A stretch of DNA of 64,000 nt from Neckera pumila (GCA_963969595.1 OZ018412.1:8186501-8250500); one strand, 5' to 3'; counted from the first letter of the stretch, positions 1-11,870 are shown. The notes: generated from the letters alone by a model not told the origin. Program-made: numbers and translations.

Positions 1-149
1 CAAGTCCGGTGGGGTGATTGATTATACCTGTGCATGTAAGAATGCTTGGGACAATGCCGTCCGAGTCATTACTCCACGGGTCCCAGACATGAGCGTGGTA
101 GAGTTTGATCAACAGACGCCGGTAGCCTTGGCACTTCTTTGCAAGGTTG
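1..149 (+). other. unrecognised coding-like fragment at window edge
   Basis: An open frame from position 14 encodes about 45 non-repetitive residues, beginning MIDYTCACKNAW, before it enters the CGTCC minisatellite. I recognise no domain. It may be the end of an exon or a fragment of a mobile-element gene lying mostly outside the window. After position 150 the frame only translates repeat DNA, so the downstream part is not counted as coding. Confidence 0.2.
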
Positions 150-385
150 CACAGACGTCTAGACGTTCGGACGTCCGTCCGGACGTCCGCTCGTTTCTTA
201 GCGTCCGGGGACATAGAAAAAGGACTGTCGTTCGGACGCCGCCATCCAGCGGACGAGCGGACGGGCGTGGCCGACGGGCGGACGGGCGGACGGGGCGGAC
301 GGGGTGCACGAGGCGGACGGGGCGCACGGGGCGGACGGGGCGGACGGGCGGACGGGGCGGACGGGGCGGGTAGGCGGATGGGCGG
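150..385 (+). repeat. GGACG-rich minisatellite
   Basis: A GC-rich tract built from short irregular GGACGGGCG/GGACGGGGC units lies in otherwise AT-rich DNA. Its 5' part (150-200) uses CGTCCGGACG motifs and the 3' part is an almost pure GGACGGG array. Reading frames stay open on both strands only because the repeat lacks stops. The same motif in the opposite orientation forms the array at 2299-2456. Confidence 0.85.
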
Positions 386-871
386 AAGCCTAGCGGGAAA
401 AAACAACTAAAAAAATAAAAGTTCCGTGTATGGTACTTCGTTGTTTTTCTTAAATGCAATGGTTGTTCCCATTTGTTCCAGTGGAAAATAAAAAATTATA
501 TCTGTGTTGTTTCCATTTTCATTTTAAATTGAATACCCTCAAGGATAATCGAATTTTACTACATCTATGCATTTCTAAACGTCTAAAGTCTTGAAGTGCT
601 TCTTTTGCCATCCAGTGAACTAATTTATAATATCCTTTAATCTTTGAACGACGCGGCGGCCATTTTCTAGCCAATGAATGACAAAGAATCAAACTCTATA
701 GGACAGAAGTGCAACTATTCATCCTCAATATTTGTTGTGAAAAAGGAAGATTTTATATAGTAGCTTCACTTCCAATAGATACTTTTGAAATTTTAATGTA
801 GGTGAATGTGCACAATAATGGAAAAAGATGATTCAATGGCAATCCTAGGTCAATCCTTCATCTTTTAAAGG
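386..871. other. intergenic, nothing recognised
   Basis: AT-rich sequence between the minisatellite and the TTAA-type MITE. No gene, RNA or repeat structure is recognised. Confidence 0.5.
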
Positions 872-875
872 TTAA

Positions 876-1831
876 CCCATAAAGGACCAACATGCGTTTT
901 TTGGCTGTGTAGAAATTCTGGTTAGGTACGTGTGACTAGAGATTTTCATATTTCTGGCTAAAATTTTAATAGAAGTTGAGCGCAAGGAATATCTTTCATA
1001 TGCAACAAATTTCATGACATTTGGAAATGTGAGTCAAAAGTTCTGGCCTAATATGTTACTTTTTATCGTAACTAGGAGTTCGGGAATTGGGGCTTCGGGC
1101 AGATCAGAAGAAATCACTTTTTTCAAAAATAAAAATTTGAGATTGGTTTCCTCGAGTTACTTATTAGTAGAAAGGTTGGAATCATTCCATTTTACACCAA
1201 TGAGTCAAAAGTTATTAGTTATGAGGCTTTTCTGTTTGCAAGTAGTGATGGATTCTCTACTCTAAAATAAATTGTGAAGTCCTATATCTTACTCAATTTC
1301 TAATATTTTTTGAAAAAAATAAAAGCATAGGATGTTTGTTGTTTATTACAACATTTCCACCATTGGGATTGGCATTTTTTAATTTCATAATTAAATTCTT
1401 AAGAATTTTGTATTTGAATCATTCTCTACTGGACTATTGCTGTCTACATATTATTTTTTTCCTGTATTTTGTACTATTTCAAAAGATGTGAAAATTTTCA
1501 AGCATGTAACCAACTTGCATTCAATAATGAATCCAAAGAGTTACCACCATTTTGGTCATTTTCCATACAAAAGTGAGCCTATGAAGTTTAGCTACCCGTT
1601 TTTTCGTCAAAGAAAAAGAGGGAGGTTAGTCAATTCAAATGTTTACATCTTGCAATCTACATGGCAGAAATTTCACAAATTTTTCCTACATCTTTTCAAA
1701 CAAGTGTACTACAAGATCCTACGGTTACATATGTCAAAAAAAGGTTTTTTCTAAGATTTGGTATTTGTTCTAGAAAATGGCAGTTTTTCAGCATTTTCAA
1801 TAAAAACATAGTCATGGAATTTAGGGGGGAA
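876..1831 (+). mobile_element. TTAA-type (piggyBac-like) MITE, copy P1
   Basis: It begins with TTAA (872-875) followed by CCCATAAAGGACCAAC, matching the left ends at 22472 and 16250 (reverse strand). The interior is collinear with the copies at 22472 and 43907, including the 'ATAAAAGCATAGGATG' stretch near 1320 and the 'ACAAGATCCTACGGTTAC' stretch near 1710. The right end is decayed, with TTTAGGGGGGAA near 1820 where other copies read CCTTTAGGGATTAA. It is non-coding. Overlapping 60-120-codon frames are not conserved between copies. Assignment to piggyBac rests on the TTAA target and C-rich termini. Confidence 0.7.
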
Positions 1832-2298
1832 TTTCATAGTAATACTTTCATTCACAATTGGACACATATCACATATGACGTGTCCTTTGGTAATTTACCC
1901 TTTTTTTTATTTTTTATACAAGTCACAATAATCACTAAACATTTTGTATTTTCCATAGTTCTATTTGCATTTTCTTATTCATTATTCAACATCTTTGAGC
2001 ACATATGCCAATTGCCAAATTAAATAAATTAAAACAAGAACTTGTAATTTGAGCAACCATCAATGAAAATAAAGTACATCCTTGACTGTCAGGACGAGCT
2101 GCGAAAAATTACTAGTGGGAAGCGGGTATGTTTGGCCTTCAACCTTGTCAGAGGCAGGAATGTGATGCAAATAGGAAATTTGCAAGGAATTTTCCTCTCG
2201 GTTATCTAAGGTTGAGGTAGCGTTACTTCTTTGGAGAAATACAGAGGAATCATGAGCTGTTTTCCCATTTGATAAGCTGGCAATCCCACTGCATTATA

Positions 2299-2456
2299 GG
2301 TATCCGCCCGACCGTCCGCCCGCTCGTCCACCCGTCCGCCCACCCGACTGCCCGCCTGACTGTCCGACCGCCCAACTGCTCGCCCGTCCGTCCGACCGCC
2401 CGACCGCCCGACTGCCCACCCGTCCGCCCGTCCGCCCGTCCGCCCACCTGTTTGAC
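2299..2456 (-). repeat. CGTCC/CGCCC minisatellite, inverted relative to 150-385
   Basis: Tandem CCGTCCGCCC / CCGACCGCCCGAC units of 8-12 bases. On the minus strand this reads GGGCGGACGG, the same motif family as the array at 150-385. The two arrays therefore face each other across about 2 kb. Isolated CGTCCGG motifs continue to about 2560. Confidence 0.8.
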
Positions 2457-2574
2457 CTATGGACGGCGACTGGCCATCGTCAGCACACGTCCGCAGCATC
2501 CACCGGAACCGGACGTCCGGTCGTCCGGTTTTTGGACGCGATTTTCGAAAAAACGAACGTCCGGGACAACCCTG

Positions 2575-5500
2575 CTTCTTTGTTCCAAGCTGGATGAAGA
2601 CTTTGAGTACGTTGGACACTCGCTGAGCATACACGGATTCAGAGTAGCAATCAAGAAATTCATGAAGGCGGAACGGGGCAGGCTGAAGTGCAGATTTGTG
2701 GCTGGCAACCTAGTCTGCCCTGCACACATTGATCCCCCACAATGGGACAGACTGAAGGAATACTGGTCGACCGAACTGCAGGTCGCCAAGACTGCCAAAA
2801 TGGTGAGTGCCCATGCCCATGTGAAGGATTACAGTACTATGGGCAGAAGGGGAAGAGCCGGGAAGGAGGTAGCAGCGGTAAGGCTTGCCCCCAATTTGCC
2901 TCACCCATATCCATTAAATGTTTCCACTATGATTTCTTCCTGAGCTGAATGATGTGTGTATGCAGCATGTTTTCTTTATTTATATTTTTCATTTTGCAGA
3001 GAGAAGAGACTGAGATGCTCACTGGCCTTACTGAACCCGTAGATGGGAGTCATGAGATGGGGAGTTGTGGCCAAGCAGGACCAGTAAGTATGACCCTCTC
3101 TGATCCCCAAACTTGTGCATGTTTCATTGAAACTTCTGCCATGAGAAGTATTCAGTATTGTACTCCAATGTTGAGGCGGACGATTGCGATGCATGAATGT
3201 CAGGATCAATCTTGGTCACTTGCTAATTTCTGGATGAAGTGGACGTCATGTTCTCCGTGTTCTTATTTGGCGTGCTCATGTGGTCTCAGCCGTTACCTTT
3301 CTTGCAGAGCTGGGCAGTCTTGGCACAACCTATAGTCCCATTTCTACATCCTAGACCCTTTAAGTCATTCACCGGTTCTACCAAGTCATTAATATGTCAT
3401 ATGGAAGTCATTTGTAACGCACTTAGTCTCGGGGGGTGCACTCATTGTATCTATAGCAAACCACGTGTGAACAAGTGGTTTTGAATAAAGTATAATTTCA
3501 ACCTAAAATTTTGAGACTTGTTTAATAAAGACTATAGGTATCTATTGCCAAAATTTCCAACTCAAATGATATATTAAAGAATGTCTAAAATAGGTTGAAA
3601 AATGACCAAAAATGGCATGTTTTTCAACTAAAATATTTATGGTGCACACATTTTGATGACTATTACATCAATATTCAACTTAAAATGAGCTTTCTATTGA
3701 GAGCTATTTTTTGGAATTTTTTGTTCATTTTTTAGACAATTTTTTAGGGTTTTAATATAGGGGTATGAAAGTTATTTTTCAGATCTGCAATGTATCTATT
3801 TACTTCAAATATTTGTAACTAATTATCATTAACAAATAAAAATACCAATAATTCAAAACAGAAACTTTCAAAGTAGGAAAATCTATTCATATTTTTTTCT
3901 TTTCCTTTTACTTAAATTTTACAACATAATATAGGGGGTCCAAAATTTTGTTCGCACGTGGTTTGGTATTGATACACTAAGTGTACCCCCCAAGCACTTA
4001 GTCATTCTTAGTGCAGACTTAGTTAGCAGTTGGTGACTATGTAGTCATATATAATTGAACAATACGTCTGTCAAGTAAATGCCTCCATTCCGCCGTAACT
4101 ATAGTTTTTGTTGATTGAACATTGAATTCCTCCCACACATCTACTGAAGTTGAGAGACTTAGGAAGGTAGCAACTCTTTAACCATGTTGTGGGCTGCATT
4201 TCCACATGTGCAGGTTGGCATGCCTCAAGTTCGTGCTAGGCTGACAACATTGGAGTGCTCGCAGAAGGACATGGAAGTGAAGATGACCTAGGTGCTGCAG
4301 AACCAATCGGAGGAGGCGAACTCCATGGAAGAAGTGAAGAGCATGCTGAAGAAGTGCGTGGAGAGGTTATCCTCTTTTGAAGGTTTCACTCCAAGCCTTG
4401 GTGGATCTGCTGTGGACACTCAGGTGCACCTTGGGTCAACGCCCCTACCTGTTGCTGTGGCGAAACCGAATTCTGGCTTCAAGACGCCGGCAGCAGTTGT
4501 TTCCATGCATGTATCCGCATCATCATCGGATGACTCCGAAGACTTGAAGACACCGCCATATGCTTCCAAGGCTGACGTGCAGAACCCTCCATTGCCACAC
4601 CAGCCCCCCAAGGATGCAAAACAGGCTAAGCTCCCTCACAATGACACAGACGTGGCATCTACGGTAACACCTGCTACGGTCTCTGCACTCGTGCATCTTG
4701 GAGCTGCACCGGTGAAGCCTGGGTCTTCTTCCAAGCAGACAGCCTTGCCCGCTAAGGAGGTTGCAGATCGCTGCGCAGACAGCAAATTGAGAAGGGCTGC
4801 GGAGGAAGAGGTTGAGGCTTCAGTATTACCAGAAGAAGAGGTTGAAGAGGAAGTACCCTCGACAGTTGCGGCAGAATCCTCTGCAGCTGACTCAAAGAAA
4901 CAATCACGTGGCCGGAAGCTGAAGAGGGTGGTTGAGACCAGTGAAGACCAGTCTCCTGCACCCAAGAAGTTTGTACCCACATCAGAAGTTGTGGTCCTAA
5001 GTGCCTCTGGAAGCCCAGATGGTGTAGCCACACGCCTTCGGACTTCTCCAAGAAAGCAGAATGGGCCTGCCAAGGTTCCTCAAGACGCCTCTCCACCACA
5101 AAAGGAAGATACAGCAAAGGTTAGCGGTTGGGGGATTCAAGTGCACACCCTCGATTGCCATTTGGACCCAGACATGATAACTGCTGAAGCAGGCCCACCA
5201 AACATTGTGACTTACATTGCTAGTATGCTGACAAGTGAGGGGACTGATGAACCACGGTGGTTCTCTAAAACTGCCGTCCCTTCACCTGCCTGTGATTCAC
5301 AGAACTGACAGGATTGCGTGGTCATTTTGCAGACAAAGGCAGGGAAGCCCACAACGAAGACGAAGGCGCCTCCTAAGAAGAAACCAGTACACCCGAAGGT
5401 AAGAGTAATTCTTTGGTGGCTTATGCATTCCTTGTAGGTCTCTCTTTACACTTGTGTGGTTGTCATGTGATCCGTCCTTATTTTCATTTGAAATTCATAG

Positions 5501-5851
5501 TTGTCCTTTGCAATATCAGTCATGTACTGGTACAGATTTACGGTCATTGCACATCCTAATGCAAATTGTTGTCTATGTATGCAGTTTGTGTTTGGCCAAG
5601 CAGTGTTCTTACTGAACCCAAAGAATACCAAGCAAAGCATAGCAACGGGTTTGATTAGTGGCTTGGGTGGGCAACACAAATGCCACTTCCTCATGATTCC
5701 AGACTCCTGCTACAAAGTAGACATCTCTAAGGCCATTTGGCTACAGGTGTCACTCATGTTTCCAAACTGGAATGATGAGCAGAGTAAGGTGAAGGATTGT
5801 GTTGGTTCCTGTACAGTTTGGGAGGCGAAGTACCTGAAAGCTGCAAAATGA
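2575..5851 (+). pseudogene. En/Spm-like transposon protein (TNP1/Ptta family), split gene with a nonsense codon
   Basis: The first coding block (about 2575-2870) has a lysine-rich stretch, then 'GNLVCPAHIDPPQWDRLKEYW'-type sequence, the pattern of the plant transposase (Ptta/En/Spm) domain in which a conserved W-x-x-L-x-x-Y-W precedes a charged helix. An exon at 3000-3083 (AG acceptor, GTAAGT donor) gives REETEMLTGL. A long exon (about 4214-5308) is a low-complexity, charged linker. Exon 5333-5398 is lysine/proline rich, flanked by TTTTGCAG and GTAAGAG. The last exon, 5585-5851, has the globular C-terminal pattern 'GQAVFLLNPKN...GLISGLGG' typical of TNP1/En/Spm proteins. An in-frame TAG at 4289-4291 sits where CAG is expected (MT-stop-VLQNQ). 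The true start and the donor of the long exon were not fixed. Assignment is from remembered family patterns. Confidence 0.55.
3429..3993 (+). mobile_element. Mutator-like MITE, copy M1 (10-bp target duplication)
   Basis: Non-coding 565-bp element inside an intron of the CACTA gene. The left end TCGGGGGGTGCACTCATTG pairs with the right end, whose reverse complement is TTGGGGGGTACACTTAGTG, and the repeat continues to the CCACGTG motif. GCACTTAGTC flanks it at 3419-3428 and 3994-4003. A 9-10-bp duplication is the Mutator signature. A second copy, in reverse orientation, is at 41617-42182. Confidence 0.85.
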
Positions 5852-6171
5852 GGTTGTCTCTAGATCTACTTAGTGTGACATGTGCGTAATCTTAGATTAT
5901 GATCACGGCAGAGCTGTACTGTAGCACCGCGAAGTGAGTCCACATGTCTATGCATCTTTAGTGATCACTGTTATTCCCTCGAGGGTGCCTTCACTTTTCT
6001 GTTTAATATACTGCCTTCTTTCTTGCCTGTCATTTCCGTGTATGGCTGTTACTGCAGGTGACCTACGCAGTACTATTGCAATCATCTATTGAAGTTTGTG
6101 TGCAGTAATATGTTGTTGTTGTCGAGAAGGCCCCACTTTTGAATCGGGCGAGCACGAGTCATTTATTAGTT

Positions 6172-6787
6172 GTCACTTGAGTCATTAAGCCAATGTCAGT
6201 ACTTGCCAAATCCATTGTATAGAGTAAAAATAAAAAAAGTGCCCTTATATACAATTCAGAACCAATTTATAAATGACTCTGTAATTACCTTAGTGGTTGA
6301 ATTCTGTGACCCAGATTGCTTGTATTGGCACCACTATTTCGCATAATGACTCACTCCAAACCAGAAACAACACTCTTAAATGACCGTATAGAAACCCAGA
6401 ATGACTATAAAATGACTATGAAACTCTTCATATGTCACTCTGGCATGACCCAAAATTGAAGAATATTCTTGTGATGTCAGCGGAATCTTGGCGGCTCTGT
6501 TGGCCACGTCATCTCAAGAACAGCCAATCGGTGGTCGCCACGTGTGACGGCCACGTCAGAACCAATTGCCCAGTCAGCCGCCCCATATTATCACACCCCA
6601 ATGAACTTCATCACCTCCATGTGAATGAAAAATAATAAATGACTCAAAATGAAATGAAATCTATGACTCAACTTTAATGACTGTGGGACAAAAATCGGGT
6701 TCAGTAATTCTGCGGTCATAAGTGTCCCTTATGACTGGTTTTACAGTCATAAGCACTGGTAACAATTGGCCCTGTTTTCTACTAGTG
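6172..6787 (+). promoter_or_regulatory. CACTA subterminal repeat region and right terminus
   Basis: More than ten ATGACT/AGTCAT(A/T) motifs occur in both orientations, for example AAATGACTCTG near 6273, paired AATGACTATAAAATGACTATG near 6400, and an inverted pair CTTATGAC / GTCATAAG near 6713-6752. The region ends in TTTTCTACTAGTG. In En/Spm such motifs bind TNPA-type protein. Binding here is inferred from the pattern only. Confidence 0.55.
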
Positions 6788-7400
6788 TCTTCCCTGTCCG
6801 TTGCCCGCCCGGATTTTGGTTGTGGTTTGAATCAAGAGGTGCATCCATAGGATTAGAAGAATGGCGCGGCATGTATGGCAACCTTCCAGGTACCCTGTGG
6901 ACCGTCGGGAACTGACGCGGTACATCATGTGCGTACTTGCACAATCATCCTATTCGGGGATTGAGTTGCAATATTGGAATCGCCAACTGTGGAGGCTCAT
7001 CGTTGACGGCCGAACAACCTTGAATTGGAGCAAACCATGGAAGGGCATTGCATTGGGTCGGTTTGAGTTGGTCGTTGAGGCGCACTTTGTGGACTGGTGG
7101 AGGGAGCAGCGTGAGGTGCGATGAACTCATGGACGGCAGCCTGGAGTTGGAAGTGCGGGCCGAGAGGTGCGACGGACCGTCGCTCATGAGCATTTCAACC
7201 GCGCAAGGACGTGATTGCCACATCGAGATGCTGGCCAAGTCCGTCGCAGAGTTGTGTGTTGACGTCCACTCGTGGATCTCACTGCAGAGACGGATTCAAC
7301 CATCGGTGGCCAAGTCCGGCGCTTGGATGTGTGTCAACGTCAATAGCCGGATCTCATTGCTTAGACGGATTCACAGTTTTCAGTTTTCATTATAGTCTGC
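6788..7400 (+). other. CGTCC-containing region with unrecognised open frames
   Basis: Scattered GGACGG/CGTCC motifs occur throughout. A frame at 6861-7124 begins MARHVWQPSRYPVD and overlaps others at 7048-7395. One internal motif (GGATCTCAnTGCnnAGACGG) is repeated at about 7275 and 7350, spaced about 75 bp, with neighbouring 'GGCCAAGTCCG' also repeated. I see no known domain. It may be the decayed 5' part of the same unit as the RING pseudogene downstream. Confidence 0.3.
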
Positions 7401-7589
7401 TGTAAACAAATTCTGTATTTCTGGGTAGACTATGCAGATGTACATGTCAATTTTGATCCAAGGTTGTAACATACAGCTTGATTTTCATTGCAATGTGTGC
7501 ATGGACGGACAGTGGCCGTCTTGTAAATTGCATATTGTGTACAGCCTTTTGCATGACTGTAGTTCTCAATTTTAGACGAGTATTTTGAG

Positions 7590-8180
7590 TATCTTTGGTT
7601 CAGATGAGTCCATTGTCTTCACGATTAAACAAAGTTGCCCCTCGTTCGGCGTCCCGTCGATGCCCCCCTCCTTTCAGTCCCGTCCACTGTGTTTTGAGTC
7701 CATCCTGCAGCAGGTCCAACCGTCCAAGCTCGTTAATGGACGGGAAAGGCGTCCATGTCAACGGACCATCCTACGAGCCTATCAACAACCCTAAACCCGT
7801 CTCTGGGTCCGTCTCTGGGACCGTTTCTGATTCCGTCCATGAGTTTGTCCTAAAACCATCCATGAATATGGCCATAAATAGCCCGTCCTCTCACAATTCT
7901 AAACCCTAAATCATTGCGACAGTCGACCCTACCCCCCCCCCCCCCTGATCAAGAAGAAGATTGGCCCGTTGACTGTTGTTTGGGTCCGTCCCAAAGCCGT
8001 TGAGCCCGTTCATTTGTTTCACCCTAAACCAACGCGTCGGGAGGACGGCTGTCTGTCTATGATTAGTATGCCCGTCTCGAGGCCCGTCCAGGAGTCCGTC
8101 CTTCAATTCCAACGTTTGAGCTACCATCTATCGATTGACAGTCCATCCGTCCACGTCGACGGCCCTGATGTGAAATGGTG
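7590..8180 (+). repeat. CGTCC-rich block 1
   Basis: Irregularly spaced CCGTC/CGTCC motifs, often as GGGTCCGTCTCTGGG or CCGTCCATGAG, lie in both orientations at a density far above the surrounding sequence, with a run of about 16 C near 7931. Comparable blocks are at 11466-11870 and 16384-16745. There is no fixed period, so it resembles a cluster of binding sites more than a satellite. Confidence 0.6.
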
Positions 8181-8421
8181 ACCTGTCGGCCATCCTTAAT
8201 TGGTTGCATTGAGGACAGCTTGTTACGGGTATAAGCTTACCCTTTCTCCAGCATTTCAGTGTCTGCATTTACTTTCTTGAGTTTGGAGGTCCTGGTTTGA
8301 GGAAAGCCTTGCCTGGTAACTCGGGAGGAAGTCAGAAGCCCTCAGAACTGTTGTTGGCAGGTTATTTTTTCTGACTCAAAGCAGCAAGTGACAAGTTGGC
8401 AATCTACACGGGTCAATTATC

Positions 8422-10852
8422 ATGGAAATTAGCGTTGTAACTTCTCCCCAAGACGATGTTCTTTCGGACAAGGGCCGTCAACTTCCCGTCCATGAGCCAG
8501 ACACCTCTCTCAAAAAAAAGCGCGGGAATCAGTCTACCATTAACTGGTCCACGTACAACAACCATGAGATTTTGGCAAAGCCGAGGTGGCAAGATGTGCC
8601 CTTGCCTTGGACCCGCGTGATTTGTTGGCATTATGTAGACTAGGCGCACATAAATTGCCACTAGGACCAAGATCGTTACCGTACTCACATGAAGGCTAGC
8701 ATGGCCAACATCAACCAATGCTATCACCCTAAATTGAAGAAGAGGTTAAATGAAGTATCCTTGGCACTTTGGGGTAAGCTTACAAAAGGAGATGGGACGT
8801 TGTCATTGTGTCAGATGGCATACGTAGAAGTATTTTTGTTGAAGGATGTACATTGGACCACATTTCTGGCAAAGCAACAAAAGGGTCAATTTCCAACCAA
8901 AGTACGAACCATTCTCGCAAATCCGGACGTGCCTCTAGAAGATACATCCCTTGACGCGACCACGGGCGTAGATGTTCCTGAAGAGGAGGGGGATGACATG
9001 GAAATTGACGTATCAAACCGAGTTGAAAATGATGATTCAGTGATAGTGGCCGCCATGGTTTTACGGGATGCGTCAGTCAATGCTCGTTCAGTGGACCGGG
9101 AACGCACCGCAGTGCAGGCTACCACCAATGGAAGTACGACCCATGAACCAATTCCCTCCGCAGCGTCAATGGAAGTTTTCAATGCTGACTTCAAGTAGTT
9201 GAGAAGGGAGCTTGTTGCATTGGAACGTGAAAAGGAGGAGATGACTCAAAGGCACGACAAAATTGTACAACGCAAGAAAGAGAAGACAAAGGCTCTTATG
9301 GATGAAAATGGAACTTTGAAGGTCCAAATTCAGAAAGAGCAACTCAGAGACTCCACTCGAGCACACCCGACACACCATCGTTAGGCCTTGTAGTGGCGAC
9401 AGCTACATACGGCCTAGTCGAGGAGGTGGTGGGTCCCAATTTTCGAGATGCGTTTGTAGTGCGGCCTTGTGCCGTCTTACAAAGTTCGGCTTTTGGGGTT
9501 CCACGACCTAGTCGCTCAAGCCTGGAAGCGGACTGAGGGGTTGATGAAACCATTGTCAATGTTATTAATTCACTTGCCGTCAAGGTTGAGGTAGACCTGA
9601 AACAAGCCAAGACAAATGTGGAAGAATTGTCAAATGCACTACATGCTACGCAAGCACGGTTATAGGTGGTAGAAAGAGATGTATCTTGGTTGACCTTGGC
9701 CAACACCAGAATGGAGAAGGAGGCAATTGAATTGCGTAAGTTGGAGTCCCAGTTCAAAACCTTGCATGACAAAATGTTTGATGACCCTTCGCGAGAGCAG
9801 AATCTGTTAGCCATGTGCCACAGGAAGCTGGCCTTTATTCTAGCTACAAATGAATCGTAGCAACTACAGCGTGAATTGAAGAAGGTGTGTGCCCAATTTG
9901 GGGACCATGGTCAACATTATTTTGGCTTGACGTCATGGCCTCTATTAGAGGACATGTTCTTGATGACATTACCACACGGACCTGGTGCCGAGAATAAAAG
10001 CATTGATTGGAATAGCAACCCATCTTTGGAGTTCCAATACACTACTCAATGGTACACATACGTGGACCCCCCTTCAAATGTTCCTCATCCACGCGAGTGG
10101 CCTTCTGTACCAGATTTCATAAAAGAGGAATGGTTTGCAACATTTGTCAAGCGCCTTTCGGTCCGGAGGGTAGTTGGTGTTTGGGGACGTGTCCTCATAT
10201 GTACCACCCCGAATGTCTCATTCCAACCATGGTGACAAGATGTAGATGCGTGCAGTGCAAGGCCCCATTTCATCGACGCTTGTACAAGATGTTTGGACTC
10301 AAAGAGCACATGCCTCTACATTACAAATACAATGAGCAGAACCTATCGAGACTTGCTAATAGTCATCATTGGAGGAAGGATCTTGCTTGGCTATGGAAGT
10401 GGGAGAAAGACCTCCAACACCTCCCGTCCGTTATTGTAACTAAAATACAATGGGACAATGACGAACAAGTCACAGAGGTATGTAGGTCAGTCATTGGATC
10501 CAACAAAGACAAACGTTGTTATTTCTTTGCTCAGCTTGCTGGTGGACATCGAAACATGGAGCGACAGGTATTTGTCCAGGAATCCCATCCACAAGGATTA
10601 CTATTTGATAGCAATGGTGTTTTGATGGAGACTCGTGGATGCATGAGTTTCCAAGAGGAGTCAAACTACATCTCCAATATCAAAATGCATGAGCCAATAG
10701 TTTTGAAGGCCATATATTCTTTTTTGCACAATACATATGACCCTCACATAGAGGCCCTTCTAACACGCCTCCAATCTTTAGAAGAATTGCAAAATTTTTT
10801 GACTCAAAGTATATCCTCCATCACAGTGGACTCCACGCACAGCCGCACTTGA
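8422..10852 (+). pseudogene. coiled-coil plus RING-type protein, copy 1, broken by in-frame TAG codons
   Basis: The N-terminal part (8422-8643, 8689-9198) matches the second copy at 12259-12640 in order and motifs (KKKRGNQ... versus KKRRGNR...; HPKLKKRLNEVSLALWGKL versus TPRLKKRMMEVALHLWCKH). A charged, coiled-coil-like middle follows (9199-9900). Near 10130-10270 a RING-like cluster has C-x2-C (CNIC), then TCPH-x-YH-x2-C, then C-x-C-x2-C, followed by KAPFHRRLYKMFGLKEHMP. Premature stops lie at 8641, 9196, 9663 and 9858. The last three are TAG codons with the frame open on both sides, each explicable as CAG-to-TAG. The RING portion moves to another frame near 10130. The family is not one I can name. 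The zinc-ligand spacing suggests a RING-H2-like fold. Function is unknown. Confidence 0.55.
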
Positions 10853-11465
10853 AATAGACCCAGCTACCTTAGTGGTTCAGAATATAGGTAGCAAGCATAT
10901 GCATAGGCACTGCATTTGTAGAGCCATCCAAATATTCCTGAGATGTAATTTTTTGTGTTCAATACAAGGTCACCTTTCCCAAATTATTATTTTGCTCATT
11001 TTCATTTGAATTGTTTGCCCTATGTCCCTATCCCTCAGGTCCGCCCTCCTTGTCCATCCCCGTTGCCATTCTAACCCCTAAATGACAAACCCATGACCAT
11101 TGATTTCAAACCTCACTGTCCATCACTCAATTTGCTACCATTTTGCAACTAGATGTGTAATCTAAATTTTATATTTATTTATCAGGGATGAAAGTAAATG
11201 TCTTCTTTACTTTAGAAAAAATTTAGATTTTCTGGTGGAAAATAGTTTTGCTGGTGGAAAACTAGTATTTTTGGTGGAAAATGATTTTTTTCACAAAATT
11301 TTTGAAGAAAAAGTGACAAAAAATCTTATTAAATAGAGAAGTATTTCAAAAAATCTGAAAATTTCACCATAAGTGTACATCACAATGACCAACATCATGG
11401 TGTAAATTAAATTTCCATATCATTTTGTAATTAGGAAATAATAGATACCAAGGTCCTTCGATATC
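10853..11465. other. intergenic, AT-rich
   Basis: No gene is recognised. A short tandem-like motif TGGTGGAAAA recurs about every 22 bp at 11232-11285. Confidence 0.5.
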
Positions 11466-11870
11466 TCCCGTCCTTATGGCCCGTTGCCTTATAGTCCCTC
11501 TTGCCTTCTCCCGTCCTCGTGGCCCGTCGCCTTATAGTCCCTCTTGCCTTCTCCCATCCTCGTGGCCCGTCGCCTTCTACTGACCTTGCACTCCGTCAGT
11601 GGGTCCGTCTCCTGGTCCTCTCTCCACGTCTGTCTCTGGGTCCGTCCCATCCACTCAGTCCCGTCTCCCAGGTCCGTCTCCAACCAAGGGCCGTCCACAT
11701 GGGCTGTCCGCCTGGTGTGTCCCTTGTCTTGTCGTCGTCATTTTGTTGGATGGCGCACAATGATGTGCCGAACCTGTTGACGGCTTCCCAAACCTAAAGC
11801 CGCCGTCCATTGGACGTCCCGGTCGTTGATCAAGGGCTGTCAGTTCTGATCTGGACGGTCCCTCTAACAT
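11466..11870 (+). repeat. CGTCC-rich block 2 with 43-bp tandem copies
   Basis: It starts with about 2.5 tandem copies of a 43-bp unit containing CTTATAGTCCCTCTTGCC (11485-11580). Dense GGTCCGTC/CCGTCTCC motifs of the same type as block 1 follow. It lies between the two RING pseudogenes. Confidence 0.65.

Larger units (their letters stand above)
2110..6787 (+). mobile_element. CACTA (En/Spm) transposon, decayed
   Basis: Three lines of evidence support this. First, a split gene with TNP1/Ptta-like domains lies at about 2575-5851. Second, the right terminus at 6774-6787 reads TTTTCTACTAGTG, the reverse complement of CACTAGTAGAAAA, a common plant CACTA end. Third, the sequence just inside that end (about 6170-6760) is dense in ATGACT/AGTCAT motifs, as expected of subterminal transposase-binding repeats. 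The left end is uncertain. TACTAGTGGGAAGCGGG at 2110 resembles the terminus, but its flanking bases (AAT) do not match the right flank (TCT), so a 3-bp target duplication is not shown. The CGTCC minisatellite at 2299 would lie inside the element. Confidence 0.6.

Noticed and set aside
109..459. Open frames on both strands through the minisatellites at 150-385 and 2299-2456
   Set aside because: Translations are low-complexity G/R/D/P repeats without any domain. Openness comes from the repeat composition.
2110..2127. Possible left terminus of the CACTA element
   Set aside because: TACTAGTGGGAAGCGGG resembles the right end, but the flanking 3 bases do not match and subterminal repeats are absent. 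Kept only as an uncertain boundary.
3971..3983. CACTA sequence at 3975 as an element end
   Set aside because: It lies within the terminal repeat of the Mutator-like MITE M1 and is paired there, so it is not a CACTA terminus.
7930..7947. Run of about 16 C
   Set aside because: Simple homopolymer, likely slippage or a sequencing-sensitive site. No further meaning can be supported.
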